Part shown: positions 36,161 through 45,038 of the stretch, piece by piece | Position numbering within the stretch: position 1 is the stretch's first letter | Layout of the letters: every line of letters starts with the position of its first letter | From: Streptomyces noursei ATCC 11455 | Lineage (GTDB): Bacteria > Actinomycetota > Actinomycetes > Streptomycetales > Streptomycetaceae | Direction of reading: 5' to 3' | Length of the DNA stretch: 64,000 nt | Assembly: GCF_001704275.1 (NCBI RefSeq) | Contig: NZ_CP011533.1 | Coordinates: 7,812,001 to 7,876,000, forward strand | The notes under the pieces: generated by a model | Databases searched by the model: none | What the model saw: only the letters and a program-made list of their open reading frames with translations | Told to the model about the DNA's origin: nothing | Position numbers and translations under genes: made by a program

Positions 36161-36562
36161 AACGCCTCCACCACCACCTGGCCAAGCTCCCGCACCAGCA
36201 CTGGTCCGAACCCCTCCACAGCAGACCCCAGGTGCGGAAACGGCGGCTGAGCATAATGCCGCCCCAGACTGTCGACCCCGACAAACCCGAACTCCAACCG
36301 GCGACCCTGCGGCGCACTCGTACCGACCCTCGGCAACAATCACCGGCCCGGCACGGTGCACGTCGGACTGCCACGACGCCCGATACCGGCCCGTGACCGC
36401 CCGCGGCCCAGGACGGCCGGACGCACGACGCTGCACCTCCACCACCAGGGCCATCGCGCTGTGCCGCATCGCCACATCGGCCGCTGCCAGCGCCGCCCTC
36501 CCCCCCCCGCGCTCCAGCGCGGCAGCCAGCTCAGCCGGGTGCTGGAACACGCCTCCGCTCAC
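36157..36562 (-). pseudogene. HK97 gp10-like phage protein, frameshifted
   Basis: First part: GVFQHPAELAAALERG then AMALVVEVQRRASGRPGPRA and VTGRYRASWQS. After a one-base frame change near 36340 it continues VGTSAPQGRRLEFGFVGVDS and AQPPFPHLGSAVE. The motif order (ASGRPGP.V.TG.YR.SW, then G..A...R..EFG, then P.PFP) is that of HK97 gp10-like head-tail proteins. GTG start overlaps the previous stop. Needs one frameshift to make product. Confidence 0.6.
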
Positions 36563-36980
36563 CGCGCCACCGGCTTCCGGTTGTGCTCCTCCAGCCACAC
36601 CGTGCGCAGCACCGGCACCGACGACACCTCACCCTGCGCCGCCACCCGGTACGTGCGGCCCACAGCCTGCTCATCACGGGCCTCAACGACCAGCACCGTG
36701 TCGTTCTCCCACACCTCCGGAGCATCGGGGGCAGCAGCAGCCGGTAGCCGGCCCGGACCTCCTCGACCCACGCACCATCCTGCCCCGAGCCCCTGCTTCG
36801 GATCCGCTCCTGATGCGGATACAAGCCCGCCTTGTCCGCGTACACGATCAACGGCGCAGCCGGCACCAGATCACCGGCATCCGGATCCAGTACGTCTTCG
36901 CCGCTGCCCCGGCTGACCTGCACCTTGTCCGGCATCAGATGACGCTCAGCGAACCGGGATATCGCCGACCGCTCAAGCAC
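36559..36980 (-). pseudogene. DUF6093-like phage head-tail connector, frameshifted
   Basis: Starts at GTG: SRFAERHLMPDKVQVSRGSG then PLIVYADKAGLYPHQ and VEEVRAGYRLLLPP. An extra base in a C5 run (forward strand about 36727-36731) breaks it, and the neighbouring frame continues DAPEVWENDTVLVVEARDEQ then VGRTYRVAAQGEVSSVPVLR. The pattern resembles DUF6093 proteins of actinophage connector modules. Homopolymer position leaves sequencing error possible. Confidence 0.55.
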
Positions 36981-37344
36981 CCGCAGCCCACTCCCTCAGC
37001 TGGCTGAGCAGCCCGCGGGTCAGTTCCCCCGGCTTACCGTCCAGGTCACCCCGCACCAGGACGGCCTCGTCGAGCTTCCGCCAGTCCACCGCATCCAAGA
37101 ACCCGATCACCACATGCCGGACATCGGCCGGCTCCACAAACACCTCGGCCAAGCCCTCGAACTCCATGCCACGCCAGCCTTGCTTCACGTACAGCGTGGC
37201 CTCGGGGCCCTCGTTGACGGTCTGCGTGATCCGGTACGCCTCAACCGCGGAAGCGACATCGCGTCCATCGATCTCGATGACCGCGTCCCTTTCGGGACAC
37301 GTGGCGATTCGAACTCGGCGCACGTCTGGATGCATGGTGCTCAT
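36973..37344 (-). CDS. phage-module protein, unknown function
   Basis: About 123 residues from ATG 37344 (MSTMHPDVRRVRIATCPERD; FEGLAEVFVEPADVRHVVIG). Beta-rich, no membrane segment, no motif recognised. It overlaps the next gene by 8 bp and is first of the five-gene minus-strand phage-like run. Confidence 0.5.
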   Translation of the reverse strand: MSTMHPDVRRVRIATCPERDAVIEIDGRDVASAVEAYRITQTVNEGPEATLYVKQGWRGMEFEGLAEVFVEPADVRHVVIGFLDAVDWRKLDEAVLVRGDLDGKPGELTRGLLSQLREWAAGA

Positions 37345-37478
37345 GCCCACGACCCTAGGTGCGTGAAGAGCGCCCGGACGGCCCGAAGGATCCGCAGCAC
37401 GACTCCCGGGCCGGTGCGCTTGCCTGCCGCAACGTGAGCGATGTTCTCTCCATCCGAGCTGCTGGCTGCATACTCGGA

Positions 37479-37518
37479 GGGCCCGCCCCATGGCCTTGAT
37501 GCCAAAGCGGGCGGGCCC
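37479..37518. terminator. inverted repeat upstream of the phage-like run
   Basis: GGGCCCGCCC and its complement GGGCGGGCCC, 10-bp arms with a 20-bp loop. Possible terminator between the minus-strand membrane protein at 37.6 kb and the phage-like genes. Confidence 0.5.
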
Positions 37519-37641
37519 TAGAACTTCGCCCAGGGACGTCCCGGGACCAGGAACGCCGTGCCCCCTCGCGCTGCGGCGGTCTCACTCTGACGCTCAAACC
37601 CCATGCTACGACTGGCACATGACGATCCCAATTCTCGTGTC

Positions 37642-38289
37642 TTACGGGACGGCAAGGGCAAAGAGGATGTCAGCCGCCAAACCGATGGCACCGATGATCG
37701 CAAGCCACTTCGAGATCTTGCCAGTCCACGTTCCGCGCACTTCCGTCAGGGGACTGCGGCCCTCTCGGAGCGCCCGCGGCCCGGTTCCACGGACGGTGAC
37801 GGGCAGCATGGCGGCGGCCACCAGCAGCCCGCCGAAGGCAAAGAAGAGATACCTTCTTGGCGAGTTGTGGCCAGGGCGCAGATACTCGCCGGTGCCCTTC
37901 CGGACCTCGATCACCTCGCCCGGCTGCGCGGTCCATGACGCGATATGCGCCCGCGCTTCCCGTCCGCCGCTTTCCTCGTCAATACGCTGATCGCCGTCCG
38001 GCCTCCGGTCACCGTCTGGCCGGAAGACTCCCTCGCACTGCCTCGACGGCCCGTAATGCGCCCCACCCGAATGCGCCTGGCACCTGCCCACGGTCAGCGT
38101 GCCGTGGGTGCCCGCGAGTCCGGTGGCGACGGCCGCGTTGGACGCACCGTAGTAGCACAGGGCAAAGGCCCAGAGGAGACCGAGGACCCCGAGTATGTAC
38201 CCGCCTGGACTGCCTTGGTGACGGCCGCCTGGACCACCGCCCTGCCCGAGCTGACTTCCCTGGCCACTGCCACAACCCCCGAACGTCAT
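37642..38289 (-). CDS. hypothetical membrane protein
   Basis: About 215 residues: Gly/Gln-rich cytosolic start (GGCGSGQGSQLGQGGGPGGR), a helix (ILGVLGLLWAFALCYYGAS), an external domain with two Cys, then two helices (YLFFAFGGLLVAAAMLP; WLAIIGAIGLAADILFALA). No family recognised. ATG 38289 chosen; the frame is open to 38331. Confidence 0.6.
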   Translation of the reverse strand: MTFGGCGSGQGSQLGQGGGPGGRHQGSPGGYILGVLGLLWAFALCYYGASNAAVATGLAGTHGTLTVGRCQAHSGGAHYGPSRQCEGVFRPDGDRRPDGDQRIDEESGGREARAHIASWTAQPGEVIEVRKGTGEYLRPGHNSPRRYLFFAFGGLLVAAAMLPVTVRGTGPRALREGRSPLTEVRGTWTGKISKWLAIIGAIGLAADILFALAVP

Positions 38290-38361
38290 GGACACCGACT
38301 CTATCCACGCCCGGCTCCGTCCCCCCGTCACAGTGGCCGTCGTGCATCCACTCGCAAGCGG

Positions 38362-38453
38362 TACGGGATCTGGTGAGGAGGCTCCTGTCGACTCTCACGC
38401 GTAAGAACTGCTGGACCATCGCCCGTTGGTTGAGTGGGGTGTGGCACGCCTGA
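38362..38453 (+). pseudogene. IS701-type transposase fragment
   Basis: The reading RDLVRRLLSTLTRKNCWTIA matches the N-terminal R-K-N-C-W-T-I-A block also present in the intact IS701-type transposase at 47.1 kb. Homology is lost after about 25 codons. Dead fragment marking an old insertion. Confidence 0.45.
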
Positions 38454-38676
38454 ACCACAGGTGTCCCGCAAGCGATCTCCCATGACTTACTGGACAGTTG
38501 CATACGTTACGTGTCGATGTCGGGTGAGTTCGACTTGCCTTATGAACTCGTCTACAGGGACTTGGGGTCGACGGTGTCAAGGATGCGTGAAATCGGTGGC
38601 TCGTGAACGCGATCTGTCTTGCGCGTCTGCCTACGCTCGGGAGTGATCACACACGGCTTTCTCAGGGGGAACTGCG

Positions 38677-38991
38677 ATGGCCCATGAGCATTTTTCGATT
38701 CATCCTGGGCCTGTTACGGCCCTGAGCAAGGACTTCGCCGCCTCCGCCGATCACCTAGGAGGGAGCATCAGCACCTTCGCCGCACGGGCGGAGAACGTGG
38801 ACGACGCCTTCGGTGTGATGTCCGAGTCGACTGACGCGCTGGCCAAGTATGTCGAGATGACCCGCCGCACCGTGGACGCCCTGAAGGAGTTACGCAGCGG
38901 GCTGCAGCACTACGCCGAGGGCCTACACCACACGGTGGCCGCGTACCAGGCATCTGACGCCGCGCAGGCCCAGCAGTTCGGAGGGAAGTGA
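38677..38991 (+). CDS. WXG100-like protein (type VII secretion-associated)
   Basis: A 104-residue all-helical protein without signal peptide: SIHPGPVTALSKDFAASADH ... TRRTVDALKELRSGLQHYAE ... YQASDAAQAQQFG. Size, helix-hairpin pattern and pairing with a larger WXG-type protein 1 bp downstream fit the EsxA/EspC-like secreted partner family; the central W-x-G itself is not present here. Ribosome site ggggga eight bases before the ATG. Confidence 0.7.
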   Translation: MAHEHFSIHPGPVTALSKDFAASADHLGGSISTFAARAENVDDAFGVMSESTDALAKYVEMTRRTVDALKELRSGLQHYAEGLHHTVAAYQASDAAQAQQFGGK

Positions 38992-38992
38992 C

Positions 38993-40090
38993 ATGACGGG
39001 GCAACAGCAGGAGCAGCAGCCGAAGATTGAGAAAAGCTTCGACCTGTTCAACCCCGGCGGGGATCCCTCCGTCCTGCGGGCGTGCGCTGAAGCATGGCGG
39101 CATATGGCCCATGACCTGAAGAACACGATCGAGGCCCAGGACCAGGAGGTCGCCCGACTCAAAGACAACTGGACCGGTGCCGCCGCCGACGCCTTCCACG
39201 CGCATTGGGCACACACCAAAGGCCAGGTGGAGAAGGCGTTGCCACACTTCGCCACCGTCGAGCACCAGCTGGAGAGGACCGCGGAGGCCATCCAGAAGGG
39301 CAACGAGATGGTCCACCATGTGATCGAGGAACTCGCGATCACAGCGGCGATCGGCATCGGCCTGTCCGTGGTGACCGCGGGCTTCTCCGACGCCGTCGCG
39401 GCAGGCGCAGCCGAAGCGGAAATCGCCGAGGCGGCGGGCGAAATCACCCAGCTCGGCCAGCTCCTGATCAAGGTCGCCGAGATACTGGAGAAGACTAAAA
39501 CGGCGATGGAGGACAGCAAGCTGCTTAAGTTCGCCATCGAGTTCGGCAAGAACACCGGCGCCAACTTCCTCGGCAACGTCATTGGGCAGCAAGTCACCGG
39601 GCAAGACGTCGATTGGAAACAGGATCTGCAGGATGCCGCTGTGGCCGGCGGAGTGGGAGCGGCCCTCGGCATCGGTGGTGAGGCGCTGAGCGGCAAGGTT
39701 CGGGCGTGGTCGGAATCAAGTCACACACGCGGGTTGGATTGGAAGCCGGGGACGGCCGCAGCGGACTTGCTGGAAAGCAAGGGAGTACTCGGCAACACAG
39801 TAATGGGGGGTGCCACTAGCGCAGTCGGGCAGGGCGCAGCTGACGGAGTGGACATCGCCGAACCCGGCAACAACACCAAGCACGCTTCCGACATCCTGCC
39901 CGACATGCTGACCAGCGGCGCGACCGGAGCCGCCGCTGGCTCCGTCAATCATGCGGGGAAAAAGTTCTACGGTGGGGGCGAGCACCGGGCGAGTGACCGG
40001 GGCGGAAAGCTTCCTGCCTGGCAGCAGATCGACGCCGACGGCATTATCTACGCTGAAGGCAACGCCATTGAATACTACCTGGAGAATTAA
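38993..40090 (+). CDS. WXG-domain polymorphic-toxin-like protein
   Basis: A 365-residue protein. Residues about 20-105 are a WXG100-type hairpin with W-T-G at LKDNWTGAAADAFHAHW, as in type VII effectors. Then come hydrophobic Gly/Ala segments (AITAAIGIGLSVVTAGFSDA, AVAGGVGAALGIGGEALSG, SGATGAAAGSV), the usual pre-toxin region. The C-terminal end is short (LPAWQQIDADGIIYAEGNAI) with no known catalytic motif, so the warhead may be lost, tiny or novel. Probable operon with the WXG100-like gene and the next hypothetical gene. Confidence 0.7.
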   Translation: MTGQQQEQQPKIEKSFDLFNPGGDPSVLRACAEAWRHMAHDLKNTIEAQDQEVARLKDNWTGAAADAFHAHWAHTKGQVEKALPHFATVEHQLERTAEAIQKGNEMVHHVIEELAITAAIGIGLSVVTAGFSDAVAAGAAEAEIAEAAGEITQLGQLLIKVAEILEKTKTAMEDSKLLKFAIEFGKNTGANFLGNVIGQQVTGQDVDWKQDLQDAAVAGGVGAALGIGGEALSGKVRAWSESSHTRGLDWKPGTAAADLLESKGVLGNTVMGGATSAVGQGAADGVDIAEPGNNTKHASDILPDMLTSGATGAAAGSVNHAGKKFYGGGEHRASDRGGKLPAWQQIDADGIIYAEGNAIEYYLEN

Positions 40091-40179
40091 AGCGCCGGGT
40101 ATCCGCCATTCGTCCTGCTTGGAGCGTGAGCCATTCAGGCGGCACGGCTTTCTCCTGCACTGCTGTGGAGTTTTTCACT

Positions 40180-40815
40180 GTGTTCCGCGTCCGTAAGAGC
40201 ATCAAGCACTTCCGGGAAGACCCGGCTTGGGCCTACCGCAAGAGAGCCCCGGATTACCTGGCCTCCTTCGAGCAGGACGGCTACCCGTTCAGTCTCGGTC
40301 CCCGCGGCAACTCCATTCGCCACATCTTCCAGGGAACCATCCAGGGCCGCCCTGTCAGCCTCTTCCACCACACCGCACGCAAGTCCGGGGGAGGCAGTCC
40401 CGGGGCAAATGAGACATGGAACGACTACTCGGTCGCTGTTGTCACCTTGCCCCGGGCTCTGCCCGCCACCGCGTTCACCTCAGGCACCTTCATCAGCGAG
40501 ACGGAGAAAGGAAAGCGCCGGGCCATTCCCGTATCCGCCGGCACTTACCAGGACCGCCCCGGCGGCGGACCTCTGGACGCCGTACGCCGTCAATCGGTCG
40601 ATCCTGACTTCGCCGTGCTCATCGACACCAAACAGGTCCACCAACTCACCCGCCGGGCACACCTCGGCTGGCGGATCGATGGCGACCGGATCATCGGCTG
40701 GACCCGTGGCCGCCAACCGTTCGACGAGATCCAGGGGATGGCCGACACGCTGATCGCCATTGTTGGTGCGTTTCCCGAACAGACATGGCACTGGCCGGAG
40801 ACAACTGGTGGCTAA
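40180..40815 (+). CDS. hypothetical protein downstream of the WXG-type protein
   Basis: About 211 residues from GTG (VFRVRKSIKHFREDPAWAYR; HTARKSGGGSPGANETWNDY; FDEIQGMADTLIAIVG). No signal or membrane helix; mixed alpha/beta. It follows the toxin-like gene by 89 bp on the same strand and may be its immunity or chaperone partner. No family recognised. The frame is open to 40126 but lacks a ribosome site there. Confidence 0.55.
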   Translation: MFRVRKSIKHFREDPAWAYRKRAPDYLASFEQDGYPFSLGPRGNSIRHIFQGTIQGRPVSLFHHTARKSGGGSPGANETWNDYSVAVVTLPRALPATAFTSGTFISETEKGKRRAIPVSAGTYQDRPGGGPLDAVRRQSVDPDFAVLIDTKQVHQLTRRAHLGWRIDGDRIIGWTRGRQPFDEIQGMADTLIAIVGAFPEQTWHWPETTGG

Positions 40816-41166
40816 CGAGGAGGAGCGGCCCTCAAATGCCGGGGGCGGGGTATGCAGCCGAGCGGCACCGGTGTCCCGAGGCTGCCACTCGTGCCCGACC
40901 GAGCCCACTGATGGGTACGGGCTTGTCTGTTCATTCCTCTGCCCATTCGCGCCGCCCCGACAACGGCAGCGCAAGGGAGGCGTAGTGCGCCACGACGTCC
41001 GCGCTGAACGCGTCTGTGGCTATGGGACTACCACAACGCGGCCAGGGCATTGTCCAGATGCGTCTGTCCCGCGCGGGGCAGGTCGGCCCGGGCCGCGCGG
41101 TTGTCGCTCGTGGTGAAGGTGCAGACATTCGTGGAACCTTGCTGAGGGAATCCGGAGTCAGGGGCA
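40816..41166. other. non-coding/decayed gap
   Basis: About 350 bp without a convincing gene. On the minus strand a short reading (CTFTTSDNRAARADLPRAG then QTHLDNALAALW and a stop) looks protein-like and may be the tail of a lost gene; it cannot be assigned. Confidence 0.3.
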
Positions 41167-42665
41167 TCAGATGACCTCACGCTCCAGGTTGGCCAGGTCG
41201 CGGTCGGTCTGGCTGGTGGGCACGGTGTAGGTGCGTTTGGCCAGCCACCACCACAGGGTCGCCAGGGACAGTACCGCGACGAGCGCGATCGGCGCGTAGT
41301 TGAACGTGTCGGCGGTGACCGGGTAGTGCTGCGGCAGGCAGAACAGCACGGTCACGAACGCCACCCAGGCCACCGCCACGATGCCAACCGGTACGCCCCA
41401 GCGGCCCAGGTTCCACGGGCCGGCCTCGAAACGCCGCCGGTTCTTGATCCGCAGGAAGATGGGAACCGCGTACGACGGAGTGATCCCGATGACGTTGATC
41501 GCGGTCACCGCACCGTAGGCGGTTGCGCTGTACAACGACGGCAAGACCAGCACCGCCGCCCCCCACCGACCGCCACACAGCCGCCCTCGGGGTACCACCA
41601 CTCACCCGCTGCCAGAACTGCCAGCCGGGCAGTGCCCGGTCACGGGAGAACGCGAAGATCATGCGGGAACAGGCGGCAGTCCCTGCGTTCCCGCAGAACA
41701 GCTGCGCGACGATCACAAGCAGCAGCAGGACCTTCGCCGCCCCCGGGCCGAGCGCATCGTGGAAGATCTGTGCCGGGGGTACGTCGGCATGCTGGGTGGC
41801 GGTGTAGTCCTGGATGGCGAAGGTCAGCCCGGCCAGCAGCACGAACCCCGCCCCCCCATGACCACACGATGGCCCGCATGATGCCTCTGGGGGCGGCGAC
41901 CTGCGCGTTGGTGGTCTCCTCCGACAGGTGCGCCGAGGCGTCGTAGCCGGAGTACGTGTACTGCGCCATCAGCAGACCGATCAGGGCGACGTACCAGGTG
42001 GAGGAGAACCCGGTGTCGTTGACGAACGTGGTGAACACGAACGACGCGGACTGGTGATGGGCGGGGACCAGGAGCAGGGCGCCGACGATGACGGCGACGC
42101 CGGCCAGATGCCACCAGACACTGACCACGTTCAAGAGGCTGACCAGCCGCACACCCTGGAGATTGAGCACGGCGTGCAGCAGGAGGATCACGAGGAAGAT
42201 CACGAAGGTGGTGCCGGGGCTCGCAGCCAGGCCGAACTGCGGGCCGAGGAAGGCCGCGGTGAATTGCGCGCACCCGTAGTCGATGCCGGCGATGGCGCCC
42301 AACAGTCCGAGGAGGTTGAGCCAGCCGGTGTACCAGCCCCACTTCTTGCCGCCGAGCTTGTGGGCCATGAAGTACAGGGCGCCGCTGGTGGGGTACGCGG
42401 AGGTGACCTCGGCCAGGCCAGCGCCGACGAACAGCACCATGAACCCGACCGCCACCCAGCCCCACATCATGACCGCGGGCCCGCCGGTCGCCATGCCGAA
42501 GCCGTACATCGTCATGCACCCCGACAGGACGCTGATGACGGTGAAGGCGGCCCCCGCGTTCCCGAACGCGGTCATCCGGCGGGTCAGCTGCTGCGTGTAG
42601 CCCAGCTCCCTCAGCACCAGGTCATCGGACCTAGCACTGCGGGAGCGAGAGGATCGGTGAGACAT
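41167..42665 (-). pseudogene. APC-family amino acid permease, two frameshifts
   Basis: Three frames in order give a full 12-helix permease: LRELGYTQQLTRRMTAFGNA (APC start) through DASAHLSEETTNAQVAAPRG, then LLAGLTFAIQDYTATQHADV ... CSRMIFAFSRDRALPGWQFW, then GAVTAINVIGITPSYAVPIF to the end. The S-E-E-T and A-F-S-R-D-x-A-L-P motifs are characteristic of the GABA/choline/amino acid transporter group. The breaks fall in a C7 run near 41850-41856 and a C6 run near 41563-41568. Either a true double mutant or homopolymer sequencing errors in an intact gene of about 495 codons. Confidence 0.8.
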
Positions 42666-42721
42666 GGGATGACCTCCAAATCAGAGAAACGGACAGAACC
42701 CCCTGGAGCGAGGGAGGAAGG

Positions 42722-43756
42722 TCAGGCAGAGGGGCGGGTCTGCTGCCCAGCGACAGGCCCGCGGTGCCGAGCGTGCGACCTCGCCGTGTACGACTCGGAC
42801 CGGGCCCGCAGAAACAGGGCCTTGGCGGCGTCCTGCTGGTCTCCGTAGTCCTGCACCGAGGCCCACGGCTCCCAGGCCGCGTACGGACCCATGGCGTCGA
42901 AGACCTCGGCCGCCTGCACCAGCTTGTGCCCCGCCCACAACGCACACGCCAGATGATTGAGGTCGGACACCGACCTCAAGCCCGAATCCGCCTTCCGAAA
43001 CCACCCCTCGTATGCCCGCAGGGTGTAGCCGATGGTGGGTTCCTCGGCCCACTGAAGTCGCCACGTCGCAGGCCGCCACCGCCCACCTCGGCGCCGGAAC
43101 TGCTCCGCCAGCGAGTACAGCGGCAACAACAGCAGCGGCGACCCCTCCGCAGCCCAAGACGCCGCCCACCGGCTGAAGTCCATCACCTCCGCCAGCGCCC
43201 CCGCCTCCGCCACCCGCCGCGCCAGGAGAAACTGGACCATCCGGTGGTACGCCTCCCGACTGAACGGATCACGCCGGTGAACCTCACACAGCAGCCCCCA
43301 CGGACCTGCCGGCAGCATCGGCTCTGCCGCCCGCACACGATGCTCCCGCCACACCTGCCCCGCATCGAGCTGCGCCAACGTAAGCAGACACAACCACGGC
43401 ACCGGATCCCGCCAATCATGCTGGGAGACTGACGCCGCGAGGACACGCGCGCGCTGCTCCAACCGCCCTGCGGAGGCGTGCTGCTGACGACGTGCCCGCA
43501 GGGCCCGCTCCACCGATACCCGAGCCTGCATCACCTGGGCGTCGTAGCTGTCTGGCTCCTCGGCCAACCATGCCTCCACCACATCGGAGCCGGCCGCCAT
43601 GATGCCGAGTACCCGTGTCCGGAAACTCCGCAGCGGCCAGTTCGAGCCGGTCTCGACAAGGAGACCGCGCATCGACATCCACCGGCCGACGGCCAACTCG
43701 GTCATCGCGGCACGTAGCGCATCGTCCGCACCCGCAGGGTGATAGAGCAGGTTCAT
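42722..43756 (-). CDS. hypothetical helical-repeat protein
   Basis: A 344-residue cytosolic, mostly helical protein (RWMSMRGLLVETGSNWPLRS; VVEAWLAEEPDSYDAQVMQA; VSDLNHLACALWAGHKLVQA). The spacing of W/L/A residues suggests TPR-like helix pairs. No catalytic motif. It lies 57 bp upstream of the permease pseudogene on the same strand. Function unknown. Confidence 0.65.
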   Translation of the reverse strand: MNLLYHPAGADDALRAAMTELAVGRWMSMRGLLVETGSNWPLRSFRTRVLGIMAAGSDVVEAWLAEEPDSYDAQVMQARVSVERALRARRQQHASAGRLEQRARVLAASVSQHDWRDPVPWLCLLTLAQLDAGQVWREHRVRAAEPMLPAGPWGLLCEVHRRDPFSREAYHRMVQFLLARRVAEAGALAEVMDFSRWAASWAAEGSPLLLLPLYSLAEQFRRRGGRWRPATWRLQWAEEPTIGYTLRAYEGWFRKADSGLRSVSDLNHLACALWAGHKLVQAAEVFDAMGPYAAWEPWASVQDYGDQQDAAKALFLRARSESYTARSHARHRGPVAGQQTRPSA

Positions 43757-43940
43757 CAGGCCGTCCCGATGCTCCCCGCCGGGAGTAATGCAAGCAGCCG
43801 AGGGTCCCTAACTCCCATGGCTTTACCGGTTAGTTGCACGTTCTGTAACGGTGGAGTTGTCGGTATGCGGGGGCTCATGGAAGTCCTCAGAGAATTCCGG
43901 AAACGGCCTCGCGAGAATGGGCGAGGAGTGCGGTGTGTGC

Positions 43941-44135
43941 TCAAAGCTTGATCCCGCCAACGACGTTGGCGAGGCTCGCAGTAAGACGGCTGATCGTGGG
44001 TGCGAGCGACGAACTGGCCAAGTAGAACCTGAGCAGGATGCAGACAGCGGCGTGACCGGCCTTGAGACCGCTTTTCCTGACGAGCGCGAACACGGTGATC
44101 GCTAGAAGAACAGTGACGGAGATGCTAATCCCCAT
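43941..44135 (-). CDS. small integral membrane protein
   Basis: About 64 residues: two hydrophobic helices (ISISVTVLLAITVFALV and HAAVCILLRFYLASSSLAP) then LTASLANVVGGI. Similar short two-helix proteins are frequent in Streptomyces integrative elements and near regulatory genes. ATG 44135 with gaagggg at good distance; 10-bp overlap with the methyltransferase fragment upstream. Function unknown. Confidence 0.65.
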   Translation of the reverse strand: MGISISVTVLLAITVFALVRKSGLKAGHAAVCILLRFYLASSSLAPTISRLTASLANVVGGIKL

Positions 44136-44328
44136 GCCGGACCCCTTCTGCGAGGGCATCGGGCGGTCCGCCTGTCGACGAGGTGAATCGACGAGGGGCG
44201 CGGCGGAGCGAGACTTCGACCGCCGGAGTCGCGATCCAGCCTTCTTTGGCCAGCTGACCGGCCAGGGCGTGGCGTAACCGGCCGGGGTTCTCCCAAGGCC
44301 GCTCAGGACCGTCCGTGGGTGCGCTCAT
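44125..44328 (-). pseudogene. methyltransferase N-terminal fragment (PIMT-like)
   Basis: Sixty-seven codons: NPGRLRHALAGQLAKEGWIA then TPAVEVSLRRAPRRF, the usual opening of protein-isoaspartate-methyltransferase-like enzymes (R-L...L...G.I.TPAVE.A.R..PRH.F). After about residue 50 the homology stops and a stop codon follows; the SAM-binding domain is missing. Divergent from the T-box/aspartyl-tRNA synthetase unit. Assignment from a short segment. Confidence 0.5.
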
Positions 44329-44399
44329 CGACGCGTCCCGCTCTTGTGTCCGTTCTTGATTGCCCCCGGGGCCGGTCACTCCGTATCCTGCTGGGCAAC

Positions 44400-44667
44400 G
44401 CGTTGACGGAGACGAGTAGCCACGGATCACGCGAGCTAAGAGAGCCGCCGGCAGCTGGGAAGGCGGTCCCGCGCCCCGAGGCGAAGACCCTCCTGAGCGC
44501 GGGGAGGAACGACCCCGCCTGGTGGTCCAATGCCCCGCCGGCCGGCCCCCGTCACCGGGCCTGAATGAGGCCGCCACTTGGTGGCGGCGAAAGTGCGGTG
44601 GCACCGCGAGTTGCCCTTCTCGCCCGCACTCCCAAGGGATCATGACGACGTCCTTCGGAGGAGCGAA
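44400..44667 (+). promoter_or_regulatory. T-box riboswitch leader
   Basis: The invariant T-box sequence is present as GGTGGCACCGCG (44597-44608), bracketed by pairing arms AGTGCGG (44592-44598) and CCGCACT (44624-44630), as in antiterminator/antisequestrator helices. Upstream, gacgagtag (44411-44419) and aagagagcc (44438-44446) resemble the AGUA and GA motifs of Stem I. The element ends just before the Shine-Dalgarno ggaggagcg, so actinobacterial translational control is likely. It should sense uncharged tRNA matching the downstream AspRS-type gene; the specifier codon could not be fixed by eye. Confidence 0.8.
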
Positions 44668-45005
44668 ATGATCCAAAGCCGCGTACACGTCTCCGACCTG
44701 TGAGAACACGTCGGCCGTACCGTTACCGTCTGCGGATGGGTGAACGCCCTCCGCCTGCAGAGCAAGATGCAGTTCGTCATCGTGCGGGACAACACCGGCA
44801 TGGCGCAGGTGACGCACAAGCGTGACGGAGGGCTGCTGGAGGACCAGCTCGAAGCCCTCACGCCTGAGTCCGCGATCAAGATCACTGGCCGTGTCGTCGA
44901 CGCCGCCCGGGTAAAACTCGGCGGCCTGGAAATCGTCCCCGAAGCGGTCGAGGTCCTGAACCTGACCGCCACGCCACTGCCGATCGACGAGCACACCGGC
45001 ATGGA
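44668..45005 (+). pseudogene. aspartate-tRNA(Asp/Asn) ligase, nonsense-mutated and truncated
   Basis: After ATG with a strong ribosome site the frame reads MIQSRVHVSDL, a TGA at 44701, then EHVGRTVTVCGWVNALRLQS and KMQFVIVRDNTGMAQVTH, IKITGRVV. This is the OB-fold anticodon-binding domain of aspartyl/asparaginyl-tRNA synthetases of the short non-discriminating type. The TGA could arise from CGA by one C-to-T change. Coding sequence stops at the left end of the IS3 element (about 45006) and the catalytic domain is absent. Confidence 0.8.
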
Positions 45006-45038
45006 GGGGTCTGCTACAGGTTTGGGTGACAGGTTCGG

